A stretch of DNA of 64,000 nt from Streptococcus oralis (GCF_023611505.1 NZ_CP097843.1:868001-932000); one strand, 5' to 3'. Shown: positions 9,091-17,913, numbered from the stretch's first letter. Notes: generated by a model from the letters alone, not told the origin. Numbers and translations are program-made.

Positions 9091-9909
9091 ATGAGAACAG
9101 AAACAGAAATGCTCGATGTGATTTTACAGACTGCCCAAACTTTACAAGTCGAGGCTGTCGCCATGTCTGGTTCACGGACAAATCCAAAAGCTCCAAAAGA
9201 TGAGTTTCAAGATTATGATGTTGTTTATGTCGTGGACGACTTAGATAATCTGACGAGTAATCTTACTTGGTTGGACCAGTTTGGAACACGTATCATTGAG
9301 CAGCATAATATCCTAGGCAACCGTCGACTTTATCTGATGCTTTTTGAAGATGACAATCGCATTGATTTGACTTTATGTCCTAAAGAGTATATCAAGGAGT
9401 GGGTAGAAAGCGAAGCGGATTTCACGGTGCTAGAGGACCCTAAGGGCTTATTTGTGCCTTATTCTCCAAATCCTCAGCGTTACTGGACAAGTCCAGCTAG
9501 TCAGATAGATTTCGAAAAAGCCTGCAATGAATTTTGGTGGGTTTCCGCCTATGTGGTTAAGGGTATTCGTCGCTGTCATCTCATCTACGCTACTGACCAT
9601 CTCTATGGGATTTGTCACCAAGAACTCCTGAAGGTCTTAGCCTGGCAGGTAGCAAGTGATAAGGGGACTGTCGATATTGGCAAGAACTATAAATATCTCT
9701 TTAACTATTTACCTACTGAGAAAGAGAAGGAATTCTTAAATCTGCTTGATTTCTCCAGTTTAGAAAAAATCACTCAGTCTTTATTTGCAACAATGAAACA
9801 TTTCCACCAAGAAGCTCAATACCTTGCTAACAAGATGGGCCTTGACTATGATAAGGAAGTGGCAGAGAGGATGATTGAGTATGCTGAGGAGAGACTTTCA
9901 AATCACTAA
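9091..9909 (+). CDS. ANT(6)/AadE-like nucleotidyltransferase
   Basis: A 272-residue protein of the aminoglycoside 6-adenylyltransferase family. The nucleotidyltransferase core is visible: MSGSRTNPKAPKDEFQDYDVVYVV near residues 25-48 contains the GSR and D-D motif, and IDLTLCPKEY near 91-100 holds the third acidic residue. Enzymes of this family adenylate streptomycin. However, this gene is a fixed part of the parE-parC region rather than part of a resistance cassette, so its natural substrate is unknown. It is somewhat shorter than AadE (about 300 residues). Its codon use and base composition resemble the neighbours, so I see no sign of recent transfer. Confidence 0.8.
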   Translation: MRTETEMLDVILQTAQTLQVEAVAMSGSRTNPKAPKDEFQDYDVVYVVDDLDNLTSNLTWLDQFGTRIIEQHNILGNRRLYLMLFEDDNRIDLTLCPKEYIKEWVESEADFTVLEDPKGLFVPYSPNPQRYWTSPASQIDFEKACNEFWWVSAYVVKGIRRCHLIYATDHLYGICHQELLKVLAWQVASDKGTVDIGKNYKYLFNYLPTEKEKEFLNLLDFSSLEKITQSLFATMKHFHQEAQYLANKMGLDYDKEVAERMIEYAEERLSNH

Positions 9910-10113
9910 CTAAAAAAATATATAATTTAAAAGATTAAACTACAGAAAGGATCGTTTGGTTATATATAGTAACTGAACACGGGACTAATTTCTGTAAAAC
10001 ATCCTTTATTTTATAAAAACCTACTCTACATTCTTTGAAAGGAGTTGAACATGCCCTAAATACTGTGTGAAAAAGATAAATTTCCTTTGTATTTTACGGG
10101 CTCTGTATCCTAT
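9910..10113 (+). promoter_or_regulatory. parC upstream region: possible promoter, alternative pairings and a two-codon ORF
   Basis: This 204-base stretch holds TATAAT at 9921-9926 without a clear -35. There are two competing complementary pairs: TACAGAAA (9941-9948) with TTTCTGTA (9989-9996), and AAAGGAT (9946-9952) with ATCCTTT (10001-10007). A strong ribosome site AAAGGAG (10039-10045) is followed by ATG CCC TAA (10052-10060). The parC start itself lacks a recognisable ribosome site. No rho-independent terminator separates the upstream gene from parC, so read-through from the parE promoter is possible. Confidence 0.35.
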
Positions 10114-12594
10114 ATGAGTAACATTCAAAACATGTCCCTTGAGGACATCATGGGAGAGCGCTTTGGTCGCTACTCCAAGTACATCATTCAAGACCGGGCT
10201 TTGCCAGATATTCGTGATGGATTGAAGCCGGTTCAGCGTCGTATTCTTTATTCGATGAATAAGGATGGCAATACCTTTGACAAGAGCTACCGCAAGTCGG
10301 CCAAGTCAGTTGGAAACATCATGGGGAATTTCCACCCACACGGTGACAGTTCCATCTATGATGCTATGGTCCGTATGTCTCAGGACTGGAAAAATCGTGA
10401 GATTTTGGTCGAAATGCACGGTAACAACGGTTCTATGGACGGAGATCCGCCTGCGGCAATGCGTTATACCGAGGCACGTTTGTCTGAGATTGCTGGTTAT
10501 CTTCTTCAGGATATTGAGAAAAAGACAGTTCCTTTTGCTTGGAACTTTGACGATACCGAGAAAGAACCGACAGTCCTGCCAGCAGCATTTCCAAACCTCT
10601 TGGTCAATGGTTCGACTGGTATTTCGGCTGGTTATGCTACTGACATTCCACCTCATAATTTGGCCGAGGTTATCGATGCGACAGTCTACATGATTGACCA
10701 TCCAACTGCCAAGGTCGACAAACTCATGGAATTCTTGCCTGGACCAGATTTCCCGACAGGAGGGATTATTCAGGGTCGTGATGAAATCAAGAAAGCCTAT
10801 GAAACTGGGAAAGGGCGCGTGGTCGTTCGTTCTAAAACTGAGATTGAAAAGTTAAAAGGTGGCAAGGAGCAAATCGTTATCACTGAGATTCCTTATGAAA
10901 TCAATAAGGCCAATCTGGTCAAGAAAATCGATGATGTTCGTGTCAATAACAAGGTGGCTGGTATTGCTGAGGTTCGTGATGAGTCTGACCGTGACGGTCT
11001 TCGTATCGCTATTGAACTAAAGAAAGACGCGAATACCGAGCTTGTACTCAACTATCTCTTCAAATACACCGACCTACAAATTAATTACAACTTTAATATG
11101 GTGGCGATTGATAATTTCACACCCCGTCAGGTCGGGATTGTTCCAATCTTATCTAGCTACATCGCCCACCGTCGTGAAGTGATTCTAGCACGTTCCCACT
11201 TTGATAAGGAAAAGGCTGAGAAACGTCTCCATATCGTTGAAGGTTTGATTCGCGTGATTTCGATTTTGGACGAAGTCATTGCCCTTATCCGTGCTTCTGA
11301 GAACAAGGCTGACGCTAAGGAAAACCTCAAGGTCAGCTATGAGTTTACAGAAGAGCAGGCTGAGGCCATCGTTACCTTGCAACTGTATCGTTTGACCAAC
11401 ACCGACGTGGTTGTCTTGCAAGAAGAAGAAGCAGAACTTCGTGAAAAGATTGCCATGCTTGCGGCGATTATCGGTGATGAGCGGACCATGTACAATCTCA
11501 TGAAGAAGGAGCTTCGTGAGGTTAAGAAGAAATTTGCGACTCCACGTTTGAGTGCATTAGAAGATACAGCAAAAGTCATCGAGATTGATACAGCTAGTTT
11601 GATTGCCGAGGAAGATACCTATGTCAGCGTGACCAAGGCTGGTTACATCAAGCGTACTAGCCCACGTTCCTTTGCAGCTTCCACTCTGGAAGAAATTGGC
11701 AAACGTGATGATGATCGTCTGATTTTTGTACAATCTGCCAAGACAACGCAACACCTCTTGATGTTCACAACTCTTGGAAATGTCATTTATCGACCAATCC
11801 ATGAGTTAGCAGATATTCGTTGGAAGGATATCGGAGAGCATCTGAGCCAGACCATTACAAACTTTGAAACTAACGAAGAAATTCTCTATGTCGAAGTCGT
11901 GGATCAGTTTGATGATGCGACAACCTACTTTGCTGCAACTCGTCTTGGTCAAATCAAACGCGTAGAACGCAAAGAATTCTCTCCATGGCGGACCTACAAG
12001 TCTAAGTCTGTCAAGTATGCTAAGCTCAAAGACGAGACAGACCAGATTGTAGCAGTAGCTCCAATTAAACTAGATGATGTTCTCTTGATTAGCCAAAACG
12101 GTTACGCCCTTCGTTTCAATATCGAAGAGGTTCCGATTGTCGGAGCAAAGGCTGCAGGTGTCAAGGCTATGAACCTGAAAGCAGATGATTTGCTTCAGGC
12201 CGCCTTTATCTGTAACACCTCATCCTTCTACCTCTTGACCCAACGCGGTAGCTTAAAACGTGTTTCCATTGAGGAAATTCCAGCGACCAGCCGTGCCAAA
12301 CGAGGTCTGCAAGTCTTGCGTGAGTTGAAAAACAAACCGCACCGTGTCTTTTTAGCAGGAGCAGTTGCAGATCAAGGACTTGTAGGTGATCTCTTCAGTA
12401 CAGAAGTGGAAGAGAACGACCAAACACTGCTAGTCCAATCTAACAAGGGAACAATCTATGAGAGTCGATTGCAAGACCTCAACTTGTCAGAACGAACTAG
12501 CAATGGAAGCTTTATTTCAGACACCATTTCAGATGAGGAAGTTTTCGCTGCTTACCTCAAAGAAGTCTTTAAAGAGGACAAAACAAATTCATAA
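10114..12594 (+). CDS. parC: DNA topoisomerase IV subunit A
   Basis: An 826-residue DNA-cleaving subunit of topoisomerase IV. The breakage-reunion domain carries the quinolone region [12 protein letters not shown] with Ser79 and Asp83 (susceptible residues) and the catalytic tyrosine in RYTEARL (Tyr118). The C-terminal half forms the beta-propeller DNA-wrapping repeats. It lacks the GyrA-box type QRGGRG segment seen in gyrA at 30.2 kb, which separates ParC from GyrA. The start at ATG 10114 gives the family N-terminus (SNIQNMSLEDIMGERF). A TTG at 10087 would add nine residues and is less likely. No Shine-Dalgarno is apparent. Confidence 0.97.
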   Translation: MSNIQNMSLEDIMGERFGRYSKYIIQDRALPDIRDGLKPVQRRILYSMNKDGNTFDKSYRKSAKSVGNIMGNFHPHGDSSIYDAMVRMSQDWKNREILVEMHGNNGSMDGDPPAAMRYTEARLSEIAGYLLQDIEKKTVPFAWNFDDTEKEPTVLPAAFPNLLVNGSTGISAGYATDIPPHNLAEVIDATVYMIDHPTAKVDKLMEFLPGPDFPTGGIIQGRDEIKKAYETGKGRVVVRSKTEIEKLKGGKEQIVITEIPYEINKANLVKKIDDVRVNNKVAGIAEVRDESDRDGLRIAIELKKDANTELVLNYLFKYTDLQINYNFNMVAIDNFTPRQVGIVPILSSYIAHRREVILARSHFDKEKAEKRLHIVEGLIRVISILDEVIALIRASENKADAKENLKVSYEFTEEQAEAIVTLQLYRLTNTDVVVLQEEEAELREKIAMLAAIIGDERTMYNLMKKELREVKKKFATPRLSALEDTAKVIEIDTASLIAEEDTYVSVTKAGYIKRTSPRSFAASTLEEIGKRDDDRLIFVQSAKTTQHLLMFTTLGNVIYRPIHELADIRWKDIGEHLSQTITNFETNEEILYVEVVDQFDDATTYFAATRLGQIKRVERKEFSPWRTYKSKSVKYAKLKDETDQIVAVAPIKLDDVLLISQNGYALRFNIEEVPIVGAKAAGVKAMNLKADDLLQAAFICNTSSFYLLTQRGSLKRVSIEEIPATSRAKRGLQVLRELKNKPHRVFLAGAVADQGLVGDLFSTEVEENDQTLLVQSNKGTIYESRLQDLNLSERTSNGSFISDTISDEEVFAAYLKEVFKEDKTNS

Positions 12595-12595
12595 A

Positions 12596-12625
12596 AAGAA
12601 TCAGTCCAGAGGGCTGATTTCTTTA
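12596..12625 (+). terminator. Terminator after parC
   Basis: TCAGTCC-AGA-GGGCTGA with flanking AAGAA and TTTCTTT forms an imperfect hairpin with a T-rich tail. Confidence 0.65.
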
Positions 12626-12660
12626 TGTTGAAAAAATTTTCAGAAAATTACAAATAATAC

Positions 12661-12688
12661 TTGAAATTTTACTAGAAAAGTGTAGAAT
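12661..12688 (+). promoter_or_regulatory. Promoter of ilvE
   Basis: TTGAAA (12661-12666), a 16-base spacer, then TAGAAT (12683-12688). The leader to the ATG at 12725 is about 30 bases, too short for a T-box or attenuator. Confidence 0.55.
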
Positions 12689-12724
12689 AGAACACATAGT
12701 TTGAATAGTATAAAGGAGAAACAC

Positions 12725-13747
12725 ATGACAGTTGCAATTGATTGGGAAAACCTTGGATTTTCTTATATGAAATTACCTTACCGTTATATCGCTCACTACA
12801 AGAATGGTCAATGGGATCAAGGAGAATTGACAGAGGATGCGACCTTGCATATTTCAGAGTCTTCTCCAAGTCTTCACTATGGACAGCAAGCATTTGAAGG
12901 TTTGAAGGCCTATCGTACTAAGGATGGTAGTATTCAACTTTTCCGTCCTGATGAAAATGCCAAGCGTCTGCAACGTACCTGCGACCGTCTCTTGATGCCA
13001 CAAGTTCCGACAGAAATGTTTGTGGAAGCTTGTAAAGCGGTTGTTCGTGCCAATGAAGATTATGTACCACCATACGGAACGGGTGGAACCCTCTATCTCC
13101 GTCCGCTTTTGATTGGTGTTGGAGACATCATTGGAGTAAAACCAGCAGAAGAGTATATTTTCACCATCTTTGCTATGCCAGTTGGCAACTACTTCAAAGG
13201 TGGCTTGGTTCCAACTAACTTCTTGATTCAGGATGAATATGACCGTGCAGCGCCAAATGGTACAGGTGCGGCTAAGGTTGGTGGGAACTATGCTGCCAGT
13301 CTTCTACCAGGTAAAATGGCAAAATCACGTAATTTTTCAGATGTTATCTACCTAGATCCAGCTACCCACACCAAGATTGAGGAAGTCGGATCAGCCAACT
13401 TCTTTGGAATCACGGCTGACAATGAATTTGTTACACCACTTAGTCCATCAATCTTGCCATCTATTACCAAGTACTCCTTGCTTTACTTAGCTGAACACCG
13501 CTTAGGCTTGACACCAATCGAAGGTGATGTTCCGATTGACAATTTGGATCGTTTTGTAGAGGCAGGTGCTTGTGGAACAGCAGCAGTTATCTCACCAATA
13601 GGGGGAATCCAACACGGTGACGATTTCCATGTTTTCTATAGTGAAACAGAAGTAGGTCCTGTTACACGTAAACTCTATGATGAATTGACTGGTATCCAAT
13701 TCGGTGATGTTGAAGCACCTGAAGGATGGATTGTCAAAGTAGACTAA
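12725..13747 (+). CDS. ilvE: Branched-chain amino acid aminotransferase
   Basis: A 340-residue PLP-dependent class IV aminotransferase that interconverts Leu, Ile and Val with their 2-oxo acids. The family features are the SSPSLHYGQQAFEGLKAY segment, the RPLL(I)G motif, the GTGAAKVGGNYA region, which holds the PLP lysine, and EVGSANFFG. The start is ATG 12725 with TAAAGGAG at 12711-12718; an upstream ATG at 12701 would include the ribosome site in the protein. It stands alone between terminators, about 42 kb away from the leu operon in this window with which it shares a pathway. Confidence 0.95.
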   Translation: MTVAIDWENLGFSYMKLPYRYIAHYKNGQWDQGELTEDATLHISESSPSLHYGQQAFEGLKAYRTKDGSIQLFRPDENAKRLQRTCDRLLMPQVPTEMFVEACKAVVRANEDYVPPYGTGGTLYLRPLLIGVGDIIGVKPAEEYIFTIFAMPVGNYFKGGLVPTNFLIQDEYDRAAPNGTGAAKVGGNYAASLLPGKMAKSRNFSDVIYLDPATHTKIEEVGSANFFGITADNEFVTPLSPSILPSITKYSLLYLAEHRLGLTPIEGDVPIDNLDRFVEAGACGTAAVISPIGGIQHGDDFHVFYSETEVGPVTRKLYDELTGIQFGDVEAPEGWIVKVD

Positions 13748-13765
13748 ACGACACAAAGTAAAGAG

Positions 13766-13806
13766 AAACTCCATAGCAGTTATAATGGCTGAAATGGAGT
13801 TTTTTC
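13766..13806 (+). terminator. Terminator after ilvE
   Basis: AAACTCCAT pairs with ATGGAGTTT across a 19-base loop and is followed by TTTTT. Confidence 0.75.
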
Positions 13807-13835
13807 TTGCTAGTTTGAGCATTTTCCTGTACAAT
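13807..13835 (+). promoter_or_regulatory. Promoter of the DUF2969 gene
   Basis: TTGCTA (13807-13812), a 17-base spacer, then TACAAT (13830-13835), immediately after the T-run of the ilvE terminator. Confidence 0.5.
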
Positions 13836-13859
13836 AGAAAAAGTGAAAAGAGGTAAAGT

Positions 13860-14090
13860 ATGAGTAAAAAAGATAAGAAAATTGAAATTCAATTAACAGA
13901 TGCAAAAGTGACTGTTGGAAAAGACAGTTATGAAGGTTACGTTTTGACGATCGGGAAAAAGGTCATTGGTGAAATTGCCGAATTAGATAGTCAATTTGCC
14001 ATCATAAAGAATGGAAATGTCGATAGTTTTTATAAAAAACTTGAAAAAGCTGTGGAAATTTTGATTGAAAACTATAATTTGACAAAATAA
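13860..14090 (+). CDS. DUF2969 family protein
   Basis: A 76-residue soluble protein, highly charged with a lysine-rich start (MSKKDKKIEIQ), a predicted beta-rich middle (VTVGKDSYEGYVLTIGKKVIGEI) and a helical C-terminus. It matches the small conserved streptococcal and lactobacillar family of unknown function that is often found near rpsA. A ribosome site AGAGGTAAAG precedes the ATG. No catalytic motif or membrane segment is visible, and I assign no function. Confidence 0.75.
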   Translation: MSKKDKKIEIQLTDAKVTVGKDSYEGYVLTIGKKVIGEIAELDSQFAIIKNGNVDSFYKKLEKAVEILIENYNLTK

Positions 14091-14093
14091 TAC

Positions 14094-14122
14094 TTGTTTT
14101 ATTGAAAATTTCATGATATAAT
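14094..14122 (+). promoter_or_regulatory. Promoter of the tRNA-Tyr/tRNA-Gln pair
   Basis: TTGTTT (14094-14099), 17 bases, then TGATATAAT with the -10 at 14117-14122. The -10 and the next six bases (TATAATAGTTCT) are identical to those of the plsY and msrC promoters. Confidence 0.7.
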
Positions 14123-14139
14123 AGTTCTCGTTAAACATT

Positions 14140-14220
14140 GGAGAGATAGCGAAGAGGCTAAACGCGGCGGACTGTAAATCCGCTCCTTCGGGTTCGGGGG
14201 TTCGAATCCCTCTCTCTCCA
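14140..14220 (+). tRNA. tRNA-Tyr (GTA)
   Basis: An 81-base type II tRNA. The acceptor stem GGAGAGA pairs with TCTCTCC and A73 follows. The anticodon GTA is at 14174-14176, a long variable arm follows, and the T-loop is GGTTCGAATCC-like. CCA is not encoded, so the tail must be added by the CCA enzyme. Confidence 0.95.
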
Positions 14221-14228
14221 TTCATCAT

Positions 14229-14300
14229 TGGGGTATAGCCAAGCGGTAAGGCAAGGGACTTTGACTCCCTCATGCGTTGGTTCGAATCCAGCTACCCCAG
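14229..14300 (+). tRNA. tRNA-Gln (TTG)
   Basis: A 72-base tRNA with acceptor stem TGGGGTA pairing with TACCCCA and G73. The anticodon TTG is at 14261-14263 in the loop CTTTGAC. It lies 8 bases after tRNA-Tyr and is probably processed from the same transcript. CCA is not encoded. Confidence 0.95.
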
Positions 14301-14355
14301 TTCTTAGGTAATAAATTCAAGATAAAAAGAAAAATATCTTAGGGTATTTTATTTT

Positions 14356-14462
14356 TATAATTGAAAGGCGTGAACGATGTGAACATGTCTTTGCGGGTGC
14401 TTAGGAAAAAAATTATAAGTATGTCAAGTTTGGAAAGACTTGATTGTTGGAGGATTTTTTAG
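14356..14462 (+). promoter_or_regulatory. rpsA leader with a hairpin beside the ribosome site
   Basis: TATAAT at 14356-14361 is a possible -10. The following 100-base leader contains ATGT-GA-ACAT (about 14377-14386) and the inverted repeat TCAAGT-TTGGAAAG-ACTTGA (14424-14443). The second ends just before the ribosome site TTGGAGGA. Such a position could let the structure control access to the site. Confidence 0.35.
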
Positions 14463-15665
14463 ATGAACGAATTTGAAGATTTGCTAAATAGCGTTAGCCA
14501 AGTTGAGCCTGGTGATGTTGTTAGTGCTGAAGTATTGACAGTTGATGCGACTCAAGCTAACGTTGCAATCTCTGGGACTGGTGTTGAAGGTGTCTTGACT
14601 CTTCGCGAATTGACAAACGATCGCGATGCAGATATCAATGACTTTGTGAAAGTAGGAGAAGTATTAGATGTTCTTGTACTTCGTCAAGTAGTTGGTAAAG
14701 ATACTGATACAGTTACATACCTTGTATCTAAAAAACGCCTTGAAGCTCGCAAAGCATGGGACAAACTTGTAGGACGCGAAGAAGAAGTTGTTACTGTTAA
14801 AGGAACTCGTGCCGTTAAAGGTGGACTTTCAGTAGAATTTGAAGGTGTTCGCGGATTCATCCCAGCTTCAATGTTGGATACTCGTTTTGTACGTAACACT
14901 GAGCGTTTCGTAGGTCAAGAATTTGATGCTAAAATCAAAGAAGTTGATCCTAAAGAAAACCGCTTCATCCTTTCACGTCGTGAAGTTGTTGAAGCAGCTA
15001 CTGCAGCAGCTCGTGCTGAAGTATTCAGTAAATTAGCTGTTGGTGATGTCGTAACTGGTAAAGTTGCTCGTATCACAAGCTTTGGTGCTTTCATCGACCT
15101 TGGTGGTGTTGACGGATTGGTTCACTTGACTGAATTGTCACACGAACGTAACGTTTCACCTAAATCAGTTGTAACTGTTGGTGAAGAAATCGAAGTGAAG
15201 ATCCTTGATCTTAACGAAGAAGAAGGACGCGTATCACTTTCACTTAAAGCAACAACACCTGGACCATGGGATGGCGTTGAGCAAAAATTGGCTAAAGGTG
15301 ATGTAGTAGAAGGGACAGTTAAACGTTTGACTGACTTCGGTGCATTTGTTGAAGTGTTGCCAGGTATTGATGGACTTGTTCACGTATCACAAATTTCACA
15401 CAAACGTATCGAAAATCCAAAAGAAGCTCTTACTGTTGGTCAAGAAGTTACTGTTAAAGTCCTTGATGTTAACGCTGATGCAGAACGTGTATCACTTTCT
15501 ATCAAAGCTCTTGAAGAGCGTCCAGCTCAAGAAGAAGGACAAAAAGAAGAAAAACGTGCTGCTCGTCCACGTCGTCCAAAACGTCAAGAAAAACGTGATT
15601 TCGAACTTCCAGAAACGCAAACAGGATTCTCAATGGCTGACTTGTTCGGTGATATCGAACTTTAA
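14463..15665 (+). CDS. rpsA: Ribosomal protein S1
   Basis: A 400-residue protein with four S1 (OB-fold) RNA-binding repeats at about residues 15-90, 105-170, 190-260 and 275-345. This is the four-repeat Gram-positive form rather than the six-repeat E. coli form. Repeats 3 and 4 show the classic TSFGAFIDLGGVDGLVHLTELSH and TDFGAFVEVLPGIDGLVHVSQ patterns. The C-terminal tail is rich in Arg, Lys and Glu and ends in MADLFGDIEL. In Firmicutes its role in initiation is less strict than in E. coli. It is preceded by a structured leader and followed by a strong terminator. Confidence 0.95.
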   Translation: MNEFEDLLNSVSQVEPGDVVSAEVLTVDATQANVAISGTGVEGVLTLRELTNDRDADINDFVKVGEVLDVLVLRQVVGKDTDTVTYLVSKKRLEARKAWDKLVGREEEVVTVKGTRAVKGGLSVEFEGVRGFIPASMLDTRFVRNTERFVGQEFDAKIKEVDPKENRFILSRREVVEAATAAARAEVFSKLAVGDVVTGKVARITSFGAFIDLGGVDGLVHLTELSHERNVSPKSVVTVGEEIEVKILDLNEEEGRVSLSLKATTPGPWDGVEQKLAKGDVVEGTVKRLTDFGAFVEVLPGIDGLVHVSQISHKRIENPKEALTVGQEVTVKVLDVNADAERVSLSIKALEERPAQEEGQKEEKRAARPRRPKRQEKRDFELPETQTGFSMADLFGDIEL

Positions 15666-15681
15666 TCAAATTGATAATCAC

Positions 15682-15716
15682 AAAATCCTTTGTTTAAAAC
15701 AAGGGATTTTTCTTTT
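15682..15716 (+). terminator. Terminator after rpsA
   Basis: An 11-bp stem (AAAATCCTTTG with CAAGGGATTTT, one G-T pair) and TTTTTCTTTT. Confidence 0.85.
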
Positions 15717-15732
15717 GTCTCTTTCCCATTTT

Positions 15733-15741
15733 TGATATAAT
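15733..15741 (+). promoter_or_regulatory. Extended -10 promoter of msrC (leaderless start)
   Basis: TGATATAATAGTTCT runs straight into the ATG at 15748. The +1 expected from the -10 is the first base of the start codon. Confidence 0.75.
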
Positions 15742-15747
15742 AGTTCT

Positions 15748-16245
15748 ATGTTAGATTCAGAAAAACGATCACAATATCAAATGTTAAATGAGGAACTCTC
15801 TTACTTACTAGAAGGTGAGACCAATGTTCTTGCCAATCTTTCAAATGCTAGTACCCTCCTAAAATCTCGCTTTCCGAATACTGTATTTGCAGGTTTTTAC
15901 CTGTTTGATGGTAGCGAGTTGGTTTTAGGGCCTTTTCAGGGCGGCGTTTCGTGCATTCGCATCCCGCTTGGAAAAGGCGTGTGTGGAGAAGCTGCTGAGT
16001 TTCAGGAGACTGTTTTAGTTGGCGATGTGAGTACCTATCCAAACTACATTTCTTGCGATAGTATGGCAAAGAGTGAAATCGTAGTTCCCATGCTCAAGAA
16101 TGGTCGATTGCTAGGTGTTTTAGATCTGGATTCTTCACTTATCGATGATTACAATGCCATTGACCGTGATTACTTGGAACAATTTGTCGCTATTTTGCTT
16201 GAGAAGACAGAATGGGACTTTACAATGTTTGAGGAGAAAGCCTAA
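15748..16245 (+). CDS. msrC: Free methionine-(R)-sulfoxide reductase (GAF domain)
   Basis: A 165-residue single GAF-domain protein. It matches the fRMsr/YebR family, which reduces free methionine-R-sulfoxide with thioredoxin and so repairs oxidative damage. The three cysteines of the family are kept: Cys69 in SCIRIPLG, Cys79 in GKGVCGEA and Cys103 in [14 protein letters not shown]. This separates an active reductase from a sensory GAF protein. There is no Shine-Dalgarno, and the ATG coincides with the expected transcription start. The stop overlaps the dnaX start (TAATG), so the two genes form an operon and dnaX may depend on translational coupling. Confidence 0.88.
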   Translation: MLDSEKRSQYQMLNEELSYLLEGETNVLANLSNASTLLKSRFPNTVFAGFYLFDGSELVLGPFQGGVSCIRIPLGKGVCGEAAEFQETVLVGDVSTYPNYISCDSMAKSEIVVPMLKNGRLLGVLDLDSSLIDDYNAIDRDYLEQFVAILLEKTEWDFTMFEEKA

Positions 16246-17900
16246 TGTATCAAGCACTTTATCGAAAATATAGAAGTCAGACTTTTTCACAATTGGTCGG
16301 ACAAGAGGTTGTGGCGAAAACTCTAAGACAAGCGGTTGAGCAGGAAAAGATTAGTCATGCTTATCTTTTCTCAGGTCCTCGTGGAACTGGGAAAACCAGT
16401 GTAGCCAAGATTTTTGCCAAGGCTATGAACTGTCCGAACCAAGTGGACGGAGAACCGTGTAATAACTGCTATATCTGTCAGGCTGTGACAGAAGGTAGCC
16501 TAGAAGATGTTATCGAAATGGATGCAGCTTCGAATAACGGAGTCGATGAAATCCGTGAAATTCGTGACAAATCTACCTATGCACCTAGCTTAGCACGTTA
16601 CAAGGTCTATATTATTGACGAGGTCCATATGCTGTCTACGGGAGCCTTCAATGCGCTTTTGAAGACTCTTGAGGAGCCAACTCAGAATGTTGTCTTTATC
16701 TTGGCGACCACTGAATTGCATAAGATTCCTGCAACCATTTTATCGCGTGTTCAACGTTTTGAGTTCAAATCGATTAAAACTCAAGATATCAAGGAGCATA
16801 TTTATCATATTCTAGAAAAAGAAAATATCAGTTCTGAACCGGAGGCTGTGGAAATCATTGCCAGACGAGCTGAAGGTGGAATGCGGGATGCCTTGTCCAT
16901 TCTGGATCAAGCTTTGAGTTTAACACAGGGAAACGAGCTCACGACTGCTATCTCTGAGGAGATTACAGGCACCATTAGTTTATCAGCACTAGATGACTAT
17001 GTAGCTGCCTTGTCTCAGCAGGATGTTCCAAAAGCACTTGATTCTTTGAATCTTTTATTTGAGAATGGCAAGAGCATGACTCGTTTTGTGACGGATCTCT
17101 TGCAGTATTTGCGTGATTTACTGGTCGTGCAGACGGGTGGCGAAAATACTCATCATAGTCCAGTTTTTATGGACAATCTAGCTTTATCTCAGGAAAGTCT
17201 CTTTGAAATGATTCGAATGGCGACTGTGAGCTTGGCAGATATGAAAGCAAGCCTGCAACCTAAGATTTATGCTGAGATGATGACCATTCGTTTAGCTGAG
17301 ATTAAGCCTGAACCAGTGCTTTCAGAAGCTGTCGAAGGTGAAATAGCTGCACTGAGACAGGAAGTCGCTCGTCTCAAACAAGAACTTGCCAATGTTGAAA
17401 CGGCTCCTAAACAAGTGGTGCCAGTTCCTAGCCGTCCAGCCACTTCCAAGACAGTCTATCGAGTGGATCGCAACAAAGTTCAGACTATCCTGCAAGAAGC
17501 TGTCGAAAATCCTGATTTGGCACGGCAAAACTTGATTCGCCTCCAAAATGCATGGGGAGAAGTGATTGAAAGCTTAGCTGGTCCGGATAAGGCTCTGCTC
17601 GTTGGTTCTCAACCAGTTGCGGCAAACGAACACCATGCTATTTTAGCCTTTGAGTCTAATTTCAATGCTGGTCAAACCATGAAAAGAGATAATCTCAATA
17701 CTATGTTTGGCAACATCCTCAGTCAGGCAGCAGGTTTTTCACCTGAAATCTTAGCCATTTCCCTAGAGGAATGGAAAGAGGTTCGAGCGGCCTTTTCAGC
17801 TAAAGCTAAATCTTCTCAAGTTGAAAAAGAAGCAGAAGACAGTCTGATTCCAGAAGGATTTGAATTTTTGGCTGATAAAGTGAAGGTAGAGGAAGACTAA
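16245..17900 (+). CDS. dnaX: DNA polymerase III subunit gamma/tau
   Basis: A 551-residue clamp-loader ATPase that joins the beta-clamp loading complex to polymerase III. It has Walker A GPRGTGKTS at residues 44-52, a four-cysteine zinc module at about residues 63-79 (MNCPN...PCNNCYIC), Walker B DEVHML and the SRVQRFEF sensor/arginine-finger region. Domain III follows, and then a charged tau-like tail. The start codon overlaps the msrC stop as TAATG. I see no clear slippery site with the stimulators known from E. coli dnaX, so one product is expected. Confidence 0.95.
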   Translation: MYQALYRKYRSQTFSQLVGQEVVAKTLRQAVEQEKISHAYLFSGPRGTGKTSVAKIFAKAMNCPNQVDGEPCNNCYICQAVTEGSLEDVIEMDAASNNGVDEIREIRDKSTYAPSLARYKVYIIDEVHMLSTGAFNALLKTLEEPTQNVVFILATTELHKIPATILSRVQRFEFKSIKTQDIKEHIYHILEKENISSEPEAVEIIARRAEGGMRDALSILDQALSLTQGNELTTAISEEITGTISLSALDDYVAALSQQDVPKALDSLNLLFENGKSMTRFVTDLLQYLRDLLVVQTGGENTHHSPVFMDNLALSQESLFEMIRMATVSLADMKASLQPKIYAEMMTIRLAEIKPEPVLSEAVEGEIAALRQEVARLKQELANVETAPKQVVPVPSRPATSKTVYRVDRNKVQTILQEAVENPDLARQNLIRLQNAWGEVIESLAGPDKALLVGSQPVAANEHHAILAFESNFNAGQTMKRDNLNTMFGNILSQAAGFSPEILAISLEEWKEVRAAFSAKAKSSQVEKEAEDSLIPEGFEFLADKVKVEED

Positions 17901-17913
17901 AGAAAGATTTCAT

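Noticed and set aside
16245..17900. Programmed frameshift in dnaX
   Set aside because: Only short A-runs are present near the 3' end and no combined slippery site, upstream SD and hairpin was seen.
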